64,000 bases of DNA from Halorarum halophilum (GTDB taxonomy: Archaea; Halobacteriota; Halobacteria; Halobacteriales; Haloferacaceae), in assembly GCF_013401515.1 (NCBI RefSeq), contig NZ_CP058529.1, positions 2,356,001 through 2,420,000 of the forward strand, in the 5' to 3' direction. The translations under genes and the position numbers were made by a program. A model generated the notes under the pieces. The model searched no databases. It was not told the origin of the DNA and saw only the letters and a list, made by a program, of their open reading frames with translations. This document shows, in pieces, positions 36,986-46,952 of this stretch (positions are counted from its first letter, which is position 1; the number at the start of each line of letters is the position of its first letter).

Positions 36986-37057
36986 TGGACCCGCTGGGAT
37001 TCGAACCCAGGGCATCCTCCTTGCAAAGGAGGCACTCTACCGCTGAGCTACGGGCCC
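36986..37057 (-). tRNA. tRNA-Ala (TGC) in the 16S-23S spacer
   Basis: Minus-strand cloverleaf: acceptor GGGCCCG/CGGGTCC with one G-U pair, anticodon TGC in CTTTGCAAG, T-loop GGTTCGAATCC and discriminator A. No intron and no encoded CCA. This spacer tRNA is typical of haloarchaea. Confidence 0.96.
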
Positions 37058-37084
37058 ACCCCCGTCGGGGGGTAACGTCGTCAG

Positions 37085-37129
37085 CCTCGATAGTTCGAAG
37101 GTGCCCGATCGGCGTCACGAGCCGGACCA
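37085..37129 (-). other. 3' arm of the 16S rRNA processing stem
   Basis: CCTCGATAGTTCG (37085-37097) and GCCGGACCA (37121-37129) pair with the arm at 38766-38812 on the other side of the 16S gene. The middle pairs imperfectly. Confidence 0.75.
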
Positions 37130-37168
37130 AGCGAAGTGGGCCAGGGCGTCGCCCTGGTCCCGGTCTAT

Positions 37169-38642
<1,474 letters not shown>

Positions 38643-39188
38643 GTCGCTCCCGTAAGGGAGCGGGGTGGCGGGAATCACGTTGTGAAACGTGGTTCTCCAA
38701 GATCACGTCGTAAGACGTGAATCACCAAATGAATCGCATCCGAAGACGCGATTCGCTGCATTGCGTGGTCCGAGCTCGGTGACACCGATCGGGTGTCACC
38801 GAACTATCGAGGCTAACATCAGATACCGTCTTGCGGCGGACCGCAGGGGCGGAATCCTCATTTCTTTCGGATTTCAACGAACGCCCGGCAAGGGTATAAG
38901 CCCTTCGGAGTCCGTCGAACGTCGGCGAACTCGTCCGGCGTTGAACCGGACGGATTCGCGTCGTGTCTTTCGCATTCAATCCAAGCCCCCTGATACACTT
39001 AAGGGCACCGGATCGTTCCTGGCTCGACCCCGCTTGGGTCTGCCATTCACGTTCGTACCGAAATGCCTTGGTATACTTAAGGGCGTTGGATGAGCTTCGA
39101 CATCGCCCCTGAGGGGCGTGCCGTGTCGCCCGGGTGCGCCCCGTGCGACCTTCGCATTCATTCGGATGGGAGGGTTACGTAAAAGGCC
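38643..39188 (-). promoter_or_regulatory. rRNA operon leader with four tandem promoters
   Basis: Four minus-strand units each have a TATA-like box and, about 25-27 nt downstream, an initiator like TGCGAA or ACGAACG. TATA boxes: 39175-39187 (CTTTTACGTAAC), 39071-39084 (CCCTTAAGTATAC), 38992-39003 (CCCTTAAGTGTATC) and 38892-38903 (GGGCTTATACCC). Matching start regions: near 39154, 39052, 38971 and 38872. The leader also holds the 5' arm of the 16S processing stem (38766-38812) and hairpins around 38650-38760. Stacked rRNA promoters are known in Halobacterium. Confidence 0.75.
38766..38812 (-). other. 5' arm of the 16S rRNA processing stem
   Basis: CGAACTATCGAGG (38800-38812) is exactly complementary to 37085-37097, and TGGTCCG (38766-38772) pairs near the other end. 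The stem encloses the 16S gene. Confidence 0.75.
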
Positions 39189-39455
39189 GTCGTTTCATCG
39201 ACACACCGTCATGCGGTTTCACGGTGGACCGACTCATGGAGAACCGTGTACGTCGCCCCGTGCCGGCTTCGGCGTGGAGGAGCCGTACCCGGTGGCTAAC
39301 GGATGGGACCGTTCTCCGGACGTGATCGCTCGACGGTTAGGAAGTGACTCACGGTGGGCACGGCAGGGCGGCGTGTTCGCCGGTCGTATTCGCGGAAAAG
39401 TGGCTGGGTGTTTCGGATCGTGCGCGTACGCAAAGAACAACTAGAACGTCGCCGA
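39189..39455. other. Gap between rRNA promoters and the MC1 gene
   Basis: No gene or clear repeat. Scattered motifs such as GGAAAAGTGG (39397-39406) on plus could be further weak promoter elements on the minus strand, but nothing firm is seen. Confidence 0.4.
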
Positions 39456-39764
39456 CTAGCTCTCGAGATGTTCGATGCCCTTCTTCGAGACGTTCGCTTC
39501 GGTGATCTCGCCGGGCATCCAGTCGGGCTTGTTGTCCGGCGCGCTCTCGCGCCAGGCCCACCCGTCGTAGATGTGGACCTTGTCCGTCCCCTTCTCGCGG
39601 AGACGGAGCTCCGTCCGGTCGGCGGCCTCCTCGGAGTTCCCGGGTTCGAGGCGGCGTGCGGCCTTCAGTGCCGCCTGCCTGGGGGTGTTCCCCGAGTAGA
39701 CACTCTCCTCGTCCCCGTCAGTCTCGCGCAGTGCGAAATTTCGCTTACCGTCCTCACGTACCAT
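39456..39764 (-). CDS. Non-histone chromosomal protein MC1
   Basis: 102 residues, close to the usual MC1 length. Family motifs: RNFALRETDGDEESVYSGNT, PRQAALKAARRL, LRLREKGTDKVHIYDGWAW and NKPDWMPGEIT. MC1 monomers bind and sharply bend DNA and act as abundant chromatin proteins in Methanosarcina and haloarchaea. ATG 39764 has GGAGGCG nine bases upstream and a strong TATA (ATATATTTATAAC, 39801-39813) about 40 nt upstream, consistent with high expression. A haloarchaeal feature is the acidic insertion near residues 10-20 and 40-48. It lies just upstream of the rRNA promoters on the same strand. Confidence 0.94.
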   Translation of the reverse strand: MVREDGKRNFALRETDGDEESVYSGNTPRQAALKAARRLEPGNSEEAADRTELRLREKGTDKVHIYDGWAWRESAPDNKPDWMPGEITEANVSKKGIEHLES

Positions 39765-40003
39765 GGTTTTTCGCCTCCATGTGACGCCAGCACACACTGT
39801 GTTATAAATATATCGGGGAAATGAGGACTGTTCGAAGAAAGCTTTTTGTATCATAGGCGCGCCGTCCGTCGATTCGGGCCCAGAACCCGGGGGTGACGGC
39901 GGGGTGGCACCGGGGGTAGTATCTCGCGCGCACGTCGCCGCACCGCGTACCGGAAACAACACTTATGTATTCCGTGCGGCGAAGCGTGGTGTAACACAAG
40001 GCG

Positions 40004-40201
40004 ATGGTCCGGAAAAAGACGCTCAGCCCGAGTGGCGCCAAAGACGAGAACGGCGAGTACCACAACGTCCACGTGAACCTGCACGAGGACGAACTCGCCG
40101 TCGCGGGCCTGGAAATCGGCGACGAGGTGTTCGTTCGGGTCCGCGACGGGAAGATCATCATCCAGGCAGCGGACCCCGACGAGGTCGAACACGACTTCTG
40201 A
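40004..40201 (+). CDS. AbrB/MazE-like small DNA-binding protein
   Basis: 65 residues. The pattern DELAVAGLEIGDEVFVRVRDGKIIIQ (about 29-54) matches the swapped-hairpin AbrB/SpoVT fold, in which dimers bind DNA. No toxin gene adjoins it, so an antitoxin role is not supported. Haloarchaea have a conserved stand-alone protein of this type. It is divergent from MC1. A TATA-like CACTTATGTA near 39960-39969 lies about 40 nt upstream. Confidence 0.8.
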   Translation: MVRKKTLSPSGAKDENGEYHNVHVNLHEDELAVAGLEIGDEVFVRVRDGKIIIQAADPDEVEHDF

Positions 40202-40265
40202 GCCACCGGACTGACTCCGGAACGAGCCGGCGCGTTCAAACCCCCGCCAGCCGTGGGTGGGTTCG

Positions 40266-41324
40266 ATGAGGGCCTACGATCTCGCCAAGCCGGCGCTGTT
40301 CGCGCTCCCCCCGGAGACGGCCCACGGGTTGACCGCGCAGTTGATGCGGGCCGCGCAGGGAACGCCGGTCGAGGACGCCGTTCGGGCCCGGTACGCCGTC
40401 GAGGACGACCGGTTGAAGACGAGTGCGTTCGGCTGCTCGTTCCCTACGCCCGTCGGCGTCGCCGCCGGCTTCGACAAGAACGCGCACGTCCCGCGGTTCC
40501 TCGCCGCGCTCGGGTTCGGCCACGTGGAGGTCGGCGGCGTCACCGCCGAGGCACAGGCCGGCAACCCGAGACCCCGACTCTTCCGTCTCCCCGAGGACCG
40601 CGCGCTCGTGAACCGGATGGGCTTCAACAACGACGGCGCCGACGAGATCGGCGCTCGCCTCGCAGCGAGCGACCTCCCGTACGTCCCCGTCGGCGTCAAC
40701 GTCGGGAAGTCGAAGTCCACACCCCTCGACGAGGCCCCCTCGGACTACCTGTACACCTTCGAGCGCGTCGGCGAGCACGCCGACTACGTCGCCGTAAACG
40801 TCTCCAGCCCGAACACGCCCGGCCTGCGCTCACTCCAGAACCGCGACGCCCTGGAGGCGATCCTCGGCGAACTGCTCGACGCCGGCGCCGACACGCTGCT
40901 CGTGAAGTTCTCCCCCGACCTCCCCCGCCCGGCCATCGAGGAGGCGCTCGCCGTCGTCGACGACCTCGGCCTCGACGGCGTCGTCGCGACGAACACGACG
41001 ACCGAGCGGCCGGACTCGCTCCGGAGCCCGAACCGCGCGGAGACGGGCGGGCTCTCGGGTGAGCCCATCGAGGAGTCGGCCACCTCGCTCGTCCGCTTCA
41101 TCGCCGAGCGAACGGACGTCCCCGTCGTCGGGGTCGGAGGCGTCTCAGACGCCGAGGGTGCCTACCGGAAGATCAGGGCGGGGGCGAGCGTGGTCCAGTT
41201 GTACACCGCGTTGATCTACGAGGGGCCGGGCCTCGCCCGCGACATCAACGAGGGGCTACTCGGCCTGCTGGAACGGGACGGCTTCGACTCCGTCGCCGAC
41301 GCCGTCGGCGCGGACCTCGACTAG
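40266..41324 (+). CDS. pyrD: Dihydroorotate dehydrogenase (quinone), class 2
   Basis: 352 residues. Class 2 signatures: N-terminal membrane-associating helices (AYDLAKPALFALPPETAH), the FMN-barrel motif VGVAAGFDKNA, RMGFNNDG, the catalytic-Ser segment NVSSPNTPGLRSLQ, VKFSPDL, NTTTERP, VGVGGVSDAEGA and QLYTALIYEGPGL. It oxidises dihydroorotate to orotate in pyrimidine synthesis and passes electrons to quinone at the membrane. ATG 40266 is chosen over the GTG nine bases upstream because it matches family N-termini. It converges with valS. Confidence 0.96.
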   Translation: MRAYDLAKPALFALPPETAHGLTAQLMRAAQGTPVEDAVRARYAVEDDRLKTSAFGCSFPTPVGVAAGFDKNAHVPRFLAALGFGHVEVGGVTAEAQAGNPRPRLFRLPEDRALVNRMGFNNDGADEIGARLAASDLPYVPVGVNVGKSKSTPLDEAPSDYLYTFERVGEHADYVAVNVSSPNTPGLRSLQNRDALEAILGELLDAGADTLLVKFSPDLPRPAIEEALAVVDDLGLDGVVATNTTTERPDSLRSPNRAETGGLSGEPIEESATSLVRFIAERTDVPVVGVGGVSDAEGAYRKIRAGASVVQLYTALIYEGPGLARDINEGLLGLLERDGFDSVADAVGADLD

Positions 41325-41374
41325 AAGAGCGGCGCGAGTGCGGTGGAGGGGAGGTGGAGGTTCGCGACGGCGAC

Positions 41375-44047
41375 TCAGTTCTCGGCGGTCCCGTGGACGA
41401 TGACGACCGCGTCCTCCGCCTCCAGCAGGTCGCCCTCGCCCGCGTACCGCCGCTCGCGTTCGATCTCGAACAGGTCAGCGCCGAGCGTCTCGCCGGCGAC
41501 GCGGAGTTCCCCGTCCGTGACCTCGTACTCGCCCTCGGCGATGGCCGCGTCGATGTCGCCGACCTTCGACCCGAACTGCGGGCCGACCCGGGAGTAGTCG
41601 AGGTCGATCCCGGTCACGACCGTCTCGATCTCCGGTTCGCCCGCGAGCACGTCGAGGTCCGCGACGTTCATCACCCCGCGAACGTCGTCCGCGAAGGCCG
41701 CGACGTCGCCCTCGCCCCAGACCTCGACGCGACCGAGTTCGGCGTTCAGCGGGAGCCCGCGCTCGCTCTTGTAGCGGCGGAGCGCGCCGATGACCGCCGT
41801 GGCCGTCCGGCCGGCCGCGCGGTCGGCTTCGACCCCCAACGGGTCGGGCCAGTCGGTACGGTGGATGGAGCCGCCGTCCCCCGCGGTCGCGTCCCCCACG
41901 TCGGCGTTCGCGTCCGCGTACAGCTCCTGCCACAGCTCCTCCGTCTCGTGGGCGAGGAACGGTGCGAACAGTTTCAGGAACCGCCTGTGGGCGACGCGGA
42001 GGGTGTACTGGGCGGCGGGGTCGTCGTCAGGAGCGTCCCGAACCCGCGTCTTCGCCACCTCGAGATAGTCGTCGCAGAACGTGTGCCAGAAGAAGCTCCG
42101 CAGGTCGTCGCGGGCCTTCGAGAACTCCCGGCGTTCGAACTGCCCCGTCACGGTCCCGATCAGGTCGTCGAGCTCCGCGAGCAGCCAGCGGTCGAGCTCC
42201 CGCAGGTCCTCTCGAGCGACGTCCGGGTCCTCGTCGGGCGTGAGCGAGTCGACGAGTTTCGAGGCGTTCCAGAGCTTCTGCATCAGCTTCTCGCCGGCTC
42301 GCAGGCCCTTCTCCTGGTACGGGAGGTCGTCGCCGACCGCCGAGCCGGTCGCCCAGAACCGCGCGGCGTCGACGGGGTACTTCGCCAGCACCTCGTCGGG
42401 CGCGACGACGTTCCCCTTCGACTTGGACATCTTCTCGCGGTTCTCGTCGAGCACCATCCCGTTGATCATCACCGACTCGAACGGCACCTCGCCGGTGTGC
42501 TCGTAGCACTTGACGACGGTGTGGAACAGCCAGAAGCTGATGATGTCGTGGCCTTGCGGGCGCACGTCCATCGGGTACAGCTCCGGGTTGGACATCGAGA
42601 ACCCCTCGGCGTCCCCCTCCCAGTCCCACCCGGAGTTGATGAGCGGCGTCAGGCTGGAGGTCGCCCAGGTGTCGAGCACGTCGTCCTCCGGTTCGAACTC
42701 GTCGCCCCCGCACTCGGGGCAGGCGTCGACCGGCGGGTCGTCCGAGAGCGGGTCGACCGGCAGGTCGTCCTTCTCGGCGACGACGACCTCCCCGCAGTCC
42801 CCGCAGTACCACACCGGGAACGGGATGCCCGAGGATCGCTGGCGCGAGATGAGCCAGTCCCACTGGAGCCCTTCGATCCAGTGCTTGTACCGGGTGAACA
42901 TCTTCTCGGGGAACCACTCCATCTCCCGGCCGGCCGCGAGGTACTCCTCCGTCCGGTCGAGCATCTTCACGTACCACTGCTCGGTGACGAGGAACTCGAC
43001 GCCCGTTCCGCACCGCTCGTGGACGTTCACCGTGTGGGTGATGGCCCGGCGGTCGAGCAGCGCGCCCTCCTCGTCGAGGTCCTCGACGATGGCCTCGCGG
43101 GCCTCGGCGGAACTGAGCCCTTCGTACCCTTCCGCGACGCCGGTGAGGTGGCCGGACTCGTCGATGGCGATCCGCAGGTCCAGGTCGTACGCCTGGTACC
43201 ACTCGATGTCGGTCTGGTCCCCGAACGTACAGCACATCACGATGCCGGAACCCGTCTCCATGTCCACGCGGTCGTCGGCGATGATGGGCACCTCCTGGCC
43301 GAACAGCGGGATCGTCGCCTCCTCCCCGACGAGGTGCCGGTTCCCCTCGTCGTCCGGGTGGACGAACACGGCGACGCAGGCCGGCAGGAGTTCGGGGCGT
43401 GTGGTGGAGATGGTGAACGGTTCGCCCGAGTCGGCCACGGTGAACTCGATGTCGTGGAAGTGGGAGTCCCGCTCGTCGTCCTCGGTCTCGACCTGCGAGA
43501 TGGCCGTCTCGCACTCGGGACACCAGATGGCGGGCGCCTTCTCGCGGTACTCGCGGCCCTTCTCGTACAGGTCGATGAAGGAGAGCTGCGAGATGCGCTG
43601 GACGCGCGGCTCGATGGTCCGGTACGTCTGGTTCCAGTCGATGGAGATGCCGAGCTGCTGCATCTTCTCGGTGAACTCGGCCTCGTACTCCTCGCAGACC
43701 TCCCGGCAGAGCTGCTGGAACTCCCGGCGCTCGTAGTCCTGGTGGCGTACGTCGAGCTCCTCCTCGGTCAGGCGCTCGGAGGCGATGCCGTTGTCGTCGT
43801 AGCCGAACGGGAAGAACACCTCCCGCCCGCGCATGCGGTTGTACCGCGCGACGGTGTCCTGGAGGATGGAGCCGTACACGTGGCCCCAGTGGAGGCTGCC
43901 CGATACGGTCGGCGGCGGCGTGTCGATGGAGAAGGTCGTGTTCGGGTCCGTCGCCGCGTCCTCGTCGTAGGCGTAGGTGTCGGTCTCGACCCAGCGTCGC
44001 TGCCACTTCGGCTCGACGGAATCGGGGTCGTAGTCTCCACTGGGCAT
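41375..44047 (-). CDS. valS: Valyl-tRNA synthetase
   Basis: 890 residues, normal size for archaea. Class I motifs: HIGH equivalent SLHWGHVYG (about 50-58) and KMSKSKGN (about 540). The editing domain (CP1) holds FTISTTRPELLPACVAVFVH and MCCTFGDQTDIEWY. Zinc-binding cysteines are visible in WCPECET and YCGDCG...ACPECGG. The C-terminal anticodon-binding helical domain begins near residue 620. It charges tRNA-Val in the cytoplasm. It is divergent from the SDR gene across a gap with repeat copy D. Confidence 0.97.
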   Translation of the reverse strand: MPSGDYDPDSVEPKWQRRWVETDTYAYDEDAATDPNTTFSIDTPPPTVSGSLHWGHVYGSILQDTVARYNRMRGREVFFPFGYDDNGIASERLTEEELDVRHQDYERREFQQLCREVCEEYEAEFTEKMQQLGISIDWNQTYRTIEPRVQRISQLSFIDLYEKGREYREKAPAIWCPECETAISQVETEDDERDSHFHDIEFTVADSGEPFTISTTRPELLPACVAVFVHPDDEGNRHLVGEEATIPLFGQEVPIIADDRVDMETGSGIVMCCTFGDQTDIEWYQAYDLDLRIAIDESGHLTGVAEGYEGLSSAEAREAIVEDLDEEGALLDRRAITHTVNVHERCGTGVEFLVTEQWYVKMLDRTEEYLAAGREMEWFPEKMFTRYKHWIEGLQWDWLISRQRSSGIPFPVWYCGDCGEVVVAEKDDLPVDPLSDDPPVDACPECGGDEFEPEDDVLDTWATSSLTPLINSGWDWEGDAEGFSMSNPELYPMDVRPQGHDIISFWLFHTVVKCYEHTGEVPFESVMINGMVLDENREKMSKSKGNVVAPDEVLAKYPVDAARFWATGSAVGDDLPYQEKGLRAGEKLMQKLWNASKLVDSLTPDEDPDVAREDLRELDRWLLAELDDLIGTVTGQFERREFSKARDDLRSFFWHTFCDDYLEVAKTRVRDAPDDDPAAQYTLRVAHRRFLKLFAPFLAHETEELWQELYADANADVGDATAGDGGSIHRTDWPDPLGVEADRAAGRTATAVIGALRRYKSERGLPLNAELGRVEVWGEGDVAAFADDVRGVMNVADLDVLAGEPEIETVVTGIDLDYSRVGPQFGSKVGDIDAAIAEGEYEVTDGELRVAGETLGADLFEIERERRYAGEGDLLEAEDAVVIVHGTAEN

Positions 44048-44403
44048 TCGTGGAGGTAGTACCCGCGAGCCGCTGTTAAACGACTCGATTGTTCGGGGGA
44101 TTCGTGGCGCATCGTGTGCCGAGTTGGACTGGAGAAGTTGAGGGGTTCCTCGACGTATTCAGCTTCGGTTCCTGTGTGAACGGGCGAATCACTACTCCCG
44201 AGCGTGATGAGAGCCACAAACCTCCCCAACCGATTCGCTCGTCGCTGGCGCTCCTCGCTCATCCCTCGCGCACGTGTGCTCGCGCCCGGGGGCGCGTCGC
44301 GTCACGCGCGCCAACCGCCAGCGATCGAACAGCGATCGGACGCGGTGGGACCCTACCCCCGAGCCCCCGAACGGCTTTGCCTTCTGCGCGTCACAGTTCG
44401 TGC
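44048..44403. other. Divergent gap valS/SDR with repeat copy D
   Basis: No gene. The valS promoter should lie near 44070-44100. Copy D of the dispersed element fills 44190-44321, leaving about 80 bp before the SDR ATG. Confidence 0.6.
44190..44321 (+). repeat. Dispersed modular intergenic repeat, copy D (most complete compact copy)
   Basis: CACTACTCCCGAGCGTGATG (44190-44209), AGAGCCAC, CCTCCCCAACCGATTCGCTC (44221-44240), a short variable loop, TCGCTCATCCCTCGCGCACG (44255-44274), TGTGCTCGCG and GCGTCACGCGCGCCAACCGC (44299-44318). All blocks are present in order. Confidence 0.88.
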
Positions 44404-45087
44404 ATGCAGACGGCTGTCATCGCCGGCGTCGGCCCCGGTCTCGGCGAATCGGTCGCCCGGAAGTTCGCGGACGAGGGCTGTCGACTCGGCCTGATCGCCC
44501 GCAGCGAGGACTCCCTCCGCGACCTCGCCGACGACCTCCCGACCGAGGCGGTCGCCGCGCCCGCGGACCTCTCGGAACCGGACGAGATCGAGGCGGCGTT
44601 CGAGACCGTGCGCGACAGCCTCGGTCCGGTGGACGTCCTCGTGAACAACGCGAGCGCCGCCTCGTGGACGGGGCTGCAGGAGACGGACCGCGAGGCGTTC
44701 GACCAGGCGTACGAGGTCGGCCCGCGGGCGGGGTTCCTCTGCTCGCGGGAGGCCGTCGACGACATGCTCGACGGTGACGGCGGGACGATCATCTTCACGG
44801 GCGCGACCACGTCCGTGCGCGGGCGCGAGGGCGCGGTCGGCTTCTCGATGGCGAAGTTCGGCGCACGGGGGCTCGCGGAGTCGATGGCCCGGGAACTCGG
44901 TCCGAAGGGAATCCACGTCGCGCACGTCGTCATCGACGGCGGCATCCGCCCGCCCGGCGCGGCGGCCGACGCCGAGGAGTACCTCGACCCCGACGCCATC
45001 GCCGAGAGCTACTGGCACCTGGCGGAGCAAGACCGGAGCGCGTGGACGCTCGAACTCGACCTCCGGCCCCACGTGGAGGAGTTCTAG
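44404..45087 (+). CDS. Atypical SDR (Phe in place of catalytic Tyr)
   Basis: 227 residues. Rossmann motif IAGVGPGLGESVARKF (about 6-21), NNASAAS, and a Ser/Thr-type site (FTGATTSVRG). The YxxxK pair reads FSMAK (Phe for Tyr, Lys kept). This matches the SDR subgroup described with Phe at the Tyr position and an irregular Gly motif (the SDR_c10 type). The substrate is unknown. ATG 44404 is chosen from the N-terminal beta-strand (MQTAVIAGVG). Inverted copies of the dispersed repeat lie on both sides of the gene. Confidence 0.87.
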   Translation: MQTAVIAGVGPGLGESVARKFADEGCRLGLIARSEDSLRDLADDLPTEAVAAPADLSEPDEIEAAFETVRDSLGPVDVLVNNASAASWTGLQETDREAFDQAYEVGPRAGFLCSREAVDDMLDGDGGTIIFTGATTSVRGREGAVGFSMAKFGARGLAESMARELGPKGIHVAHVVIDGGIRPPGAAADAEEYLDPDAIAESYWHLAEQDRSAWTLELDLRPHVEEF

Positions 45088-45088
45088 C

Positions 45089-45186
45089 GGACTGGCGCGC
45101 GGTGGCCGCGCCTCGTGCGCGGCCGGATGCGCGCGAGGGATGAGCGAGGAGCGTCAGCGACGAGCAAATCGGCTGGGGAGGACGTG
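45089..45186 (-). repeat. Dispersed modular intergenic repeat, copy E, inverted
   Basis: On the minus strand: CTCCCCAGCCGATTTGCTCG, TCGCTCATCCCTCGCGCGCA, a GC-rich stem region and CCGCGCGCCAGTCC, i.e. the same order as in the plus copies. It lacks the ATGAGAGCCAC end. It begins 2 nt after the SDR stop. The following 130 bp to the pdhC stop contain the 25-mer at 45221-45245 that recurs at 9518-9542. Confidence 0.82.
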
Positions 45187-45316
45187 GTGGGGGTCGGATG
45201 GGACTGAAAGGGGCCGCGGGGGCTTTCGCGGTCGTCACCCCGGTAACGTCAGCGTTGACAGCTGAGAACGGTGAGGGTAGAGCGGGAGCTTAAGCGGGAC
45301 TACCGACGAGAACCCA

Positions 45317-46951
45317 CTACTCCAACAATAAGAGCTGCGGGTTCTCCAGGTACTCCATCACGTGGTTCGTGAACCGGCCTGCCTCGGCGCCGTCGATGAC
45401 GCGGTGGTCGATGGAGAGCGAGAGGGGCAGCGTGTGGGCGGCCCTGACCTCGCCGTCCTCGGCGACCGGGCGCTCGTCGATGGCGCCCAGCCCCAGGATG
45501 GCCGTCTCGGGGTAGTTGATGATCGGCGTGGCGTACTCGCCGCCGACGGCGCCGAAGTTGGTGATGGTGAACGTCCCGCCCTGCATCTCCTCGCGGGAGA
45601 GCTTCCGTTCCCGCGCCCTGCTCGCCAGGTCGTTGACCTCCTCGGCCAGTTGGAGCAGGGACTTCTGGTCCACGTCCTTCACGACCGGGACCATCAGCCC
45701 CGCGTCAGTCGCGACCGCGATGCCGACGTTGTACTCCTTCTTCAGGACGATCTCCTCCTCGTCCTCGCGGAGTTCGGAGTTGAGGACCGGGAACTCCTTC
45801 AGCCCGGCCACGAGCGCCTTCATCACGAACGGGAGGTAGGTGAGCTTCACGTCCCGCTCGGCGGCGTGTTCCTTCAGCTCTTCGCGCGCCTCGACCAGGT
45901 CGTCGATGACGACCGTGTCGTGATGGGAGACGTGGGGCGCGGTGTACTTCGACTCGGCCATCTGGTTGCCGATGGTCCGGCGGACGCCGCGGTAAGGAAC
46001 GGTCTCCTCGCCGCCAGTCGCCGTCGACGCTCCCGCCGCGGCGCCGTTTCCGGCCCCGGCTGTCGCGCTCGGGCCGCCCGCTCCGGCAGCCTCGGCCTCC
46101 TCGGCGGCCGCCACATCGGCGGCGTAGCTCCGGACCTGCTCGGCGGTGACGAACGCCTCGCCGTCCCGCGTCTCGTCGGTCGGCACGTCGTTCAGGTCCA
46201 CGCCCTCCTCGTCGGCGACGCGACGGGTCGCCGGGGCCGCGAGGGTCCGCTCGCGCCCGGCCCGCTCGACGGTGCTCGGGGCGGCTGACGCGGACGCGCC
46301 ACCCGTCCCCGCACCCGCCGGTTCGCCGTCCGCGTCCTCGCGCCGCGATACGGCGGATTTTCCCGAACTCATGTCGACCTGCTTGGGGCCCTTCGACGCC
46401 TTCGCCTCGCCGCCCGTCTCGCCCGTTCCTCCGGATTCGGCGTGGTTGCGCACGTCCGCGTCGGTGACCCGGCCGCCCGGGCCGCTCCCGTTGACTGCGG
46501 CGACGTTCACGCCCAGTTCCCGCGCGAGGCGGCGGGCCGAGGGCGGCGCGAACACGCGCCCCTCGGTGGCCTCGACGGCGTCCGCCTCCGCGCCAGGCGC
46601 CTCGGGTTCGGCGGACGCGCCAGGTTCCGCCGACGCGTCGGGTTCGGTCGGAGCGTCGGGTTCCGCGTCCGCACCCGACTCCGAGGACGGTTCGTCGGCC
46701 TCGGCGTCGCCGCCGACGGTGAACGTGATGATGACGTTCCCGACCGGGACCATCTCGCCCTCTTCGGCGAGCAGTTCCTTCACGGTGCCGTCGTACGGGC
46801 TCGGCACCTCGACGAGCGCCTTGTCCGTCTCGACCTCCGCGACCGGCTGGTCCTCCGACACCGTGTCGCCGGGCGCGACGAGCCAGTTGACGAGCTCCCC
46901 CTCGGCGACGCCCTCGCCGACGTCGGGGAGCTTGAACTCCTTCGTCGCCAT
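45317..46951 (-). CDS. pdhC: 2-oxoacid dehydrogenase E2 (dihydrolipoyl acyltransferase)
   Basis: 544 residues. One lipoyl domain (1-80; lipoyl-Lys in ETDKALVEV near 43). An Ala/Glu/Pro linker follows. Two peripheral subunit-binding-like segments come next: APPSARRLARELGVNVAAV with GSGPGGRVTDADV (about 140-175) and APATRRVADEEGVDLNDVP with EAFVTAEQV (about 240-280). Another linker precedes the catalytic domain (about 315-544) with the active site HRVIDGAEAG. It takes acyl groups from E1 and transfers them to CoA. Substrate in haloarchaea is unsettled, since pyruvate is normally oxidised by a ferredoxin enzyme. It is the third gene of pdhA-pdhB-pdhC. Confidence 0.94.
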   Translation of the reverse strand: MATKEFKLPDVGEGVAEGELVNWLVAPGDTVSEDQPVAEVETDKALVEVPSPYDGTVKELLAEEGEMVPVGNVIITFTVGGDAEADEPSSESGADAEPDAPTEPDASAEPGASAEPEAPGAEADAVEATEGRVFAPPSARRLARELGVNVAAVNGSGPGGRVTDADVRNHAESGGTGETGGEAKASKGPKQVDMSSGKSAVSRREDADGEPAGAGTGGASASAAPSTVERAGRERTLAAPATRRVADEEGVDLNDVPTDETRDGEAFVTAEQVRSYAADVAAAEEAEAAGAGGPSATAGAGNGAAAGASTATGGEETVPYRGVRRTIGNQMAESKYTAPHVSHHDTVVIDDLVEAREELKEHAAERDVKLTYLPFVMKALVAGLKEFPVLNSELREDEEEIVLKKEYNVGIAVATDAGLMVPVVKDVDQKSLLQLAEEVNDLASRARERKLSREEMQGGTFTITNFGAVGGEYATPIINYPETAILGLGAIDERPVAEDGEVRAAHTLPLSLSIDHRVIDGAEAGRFTNHVMEYLENPQLLLLE

Positions 46952-46952
46952 C

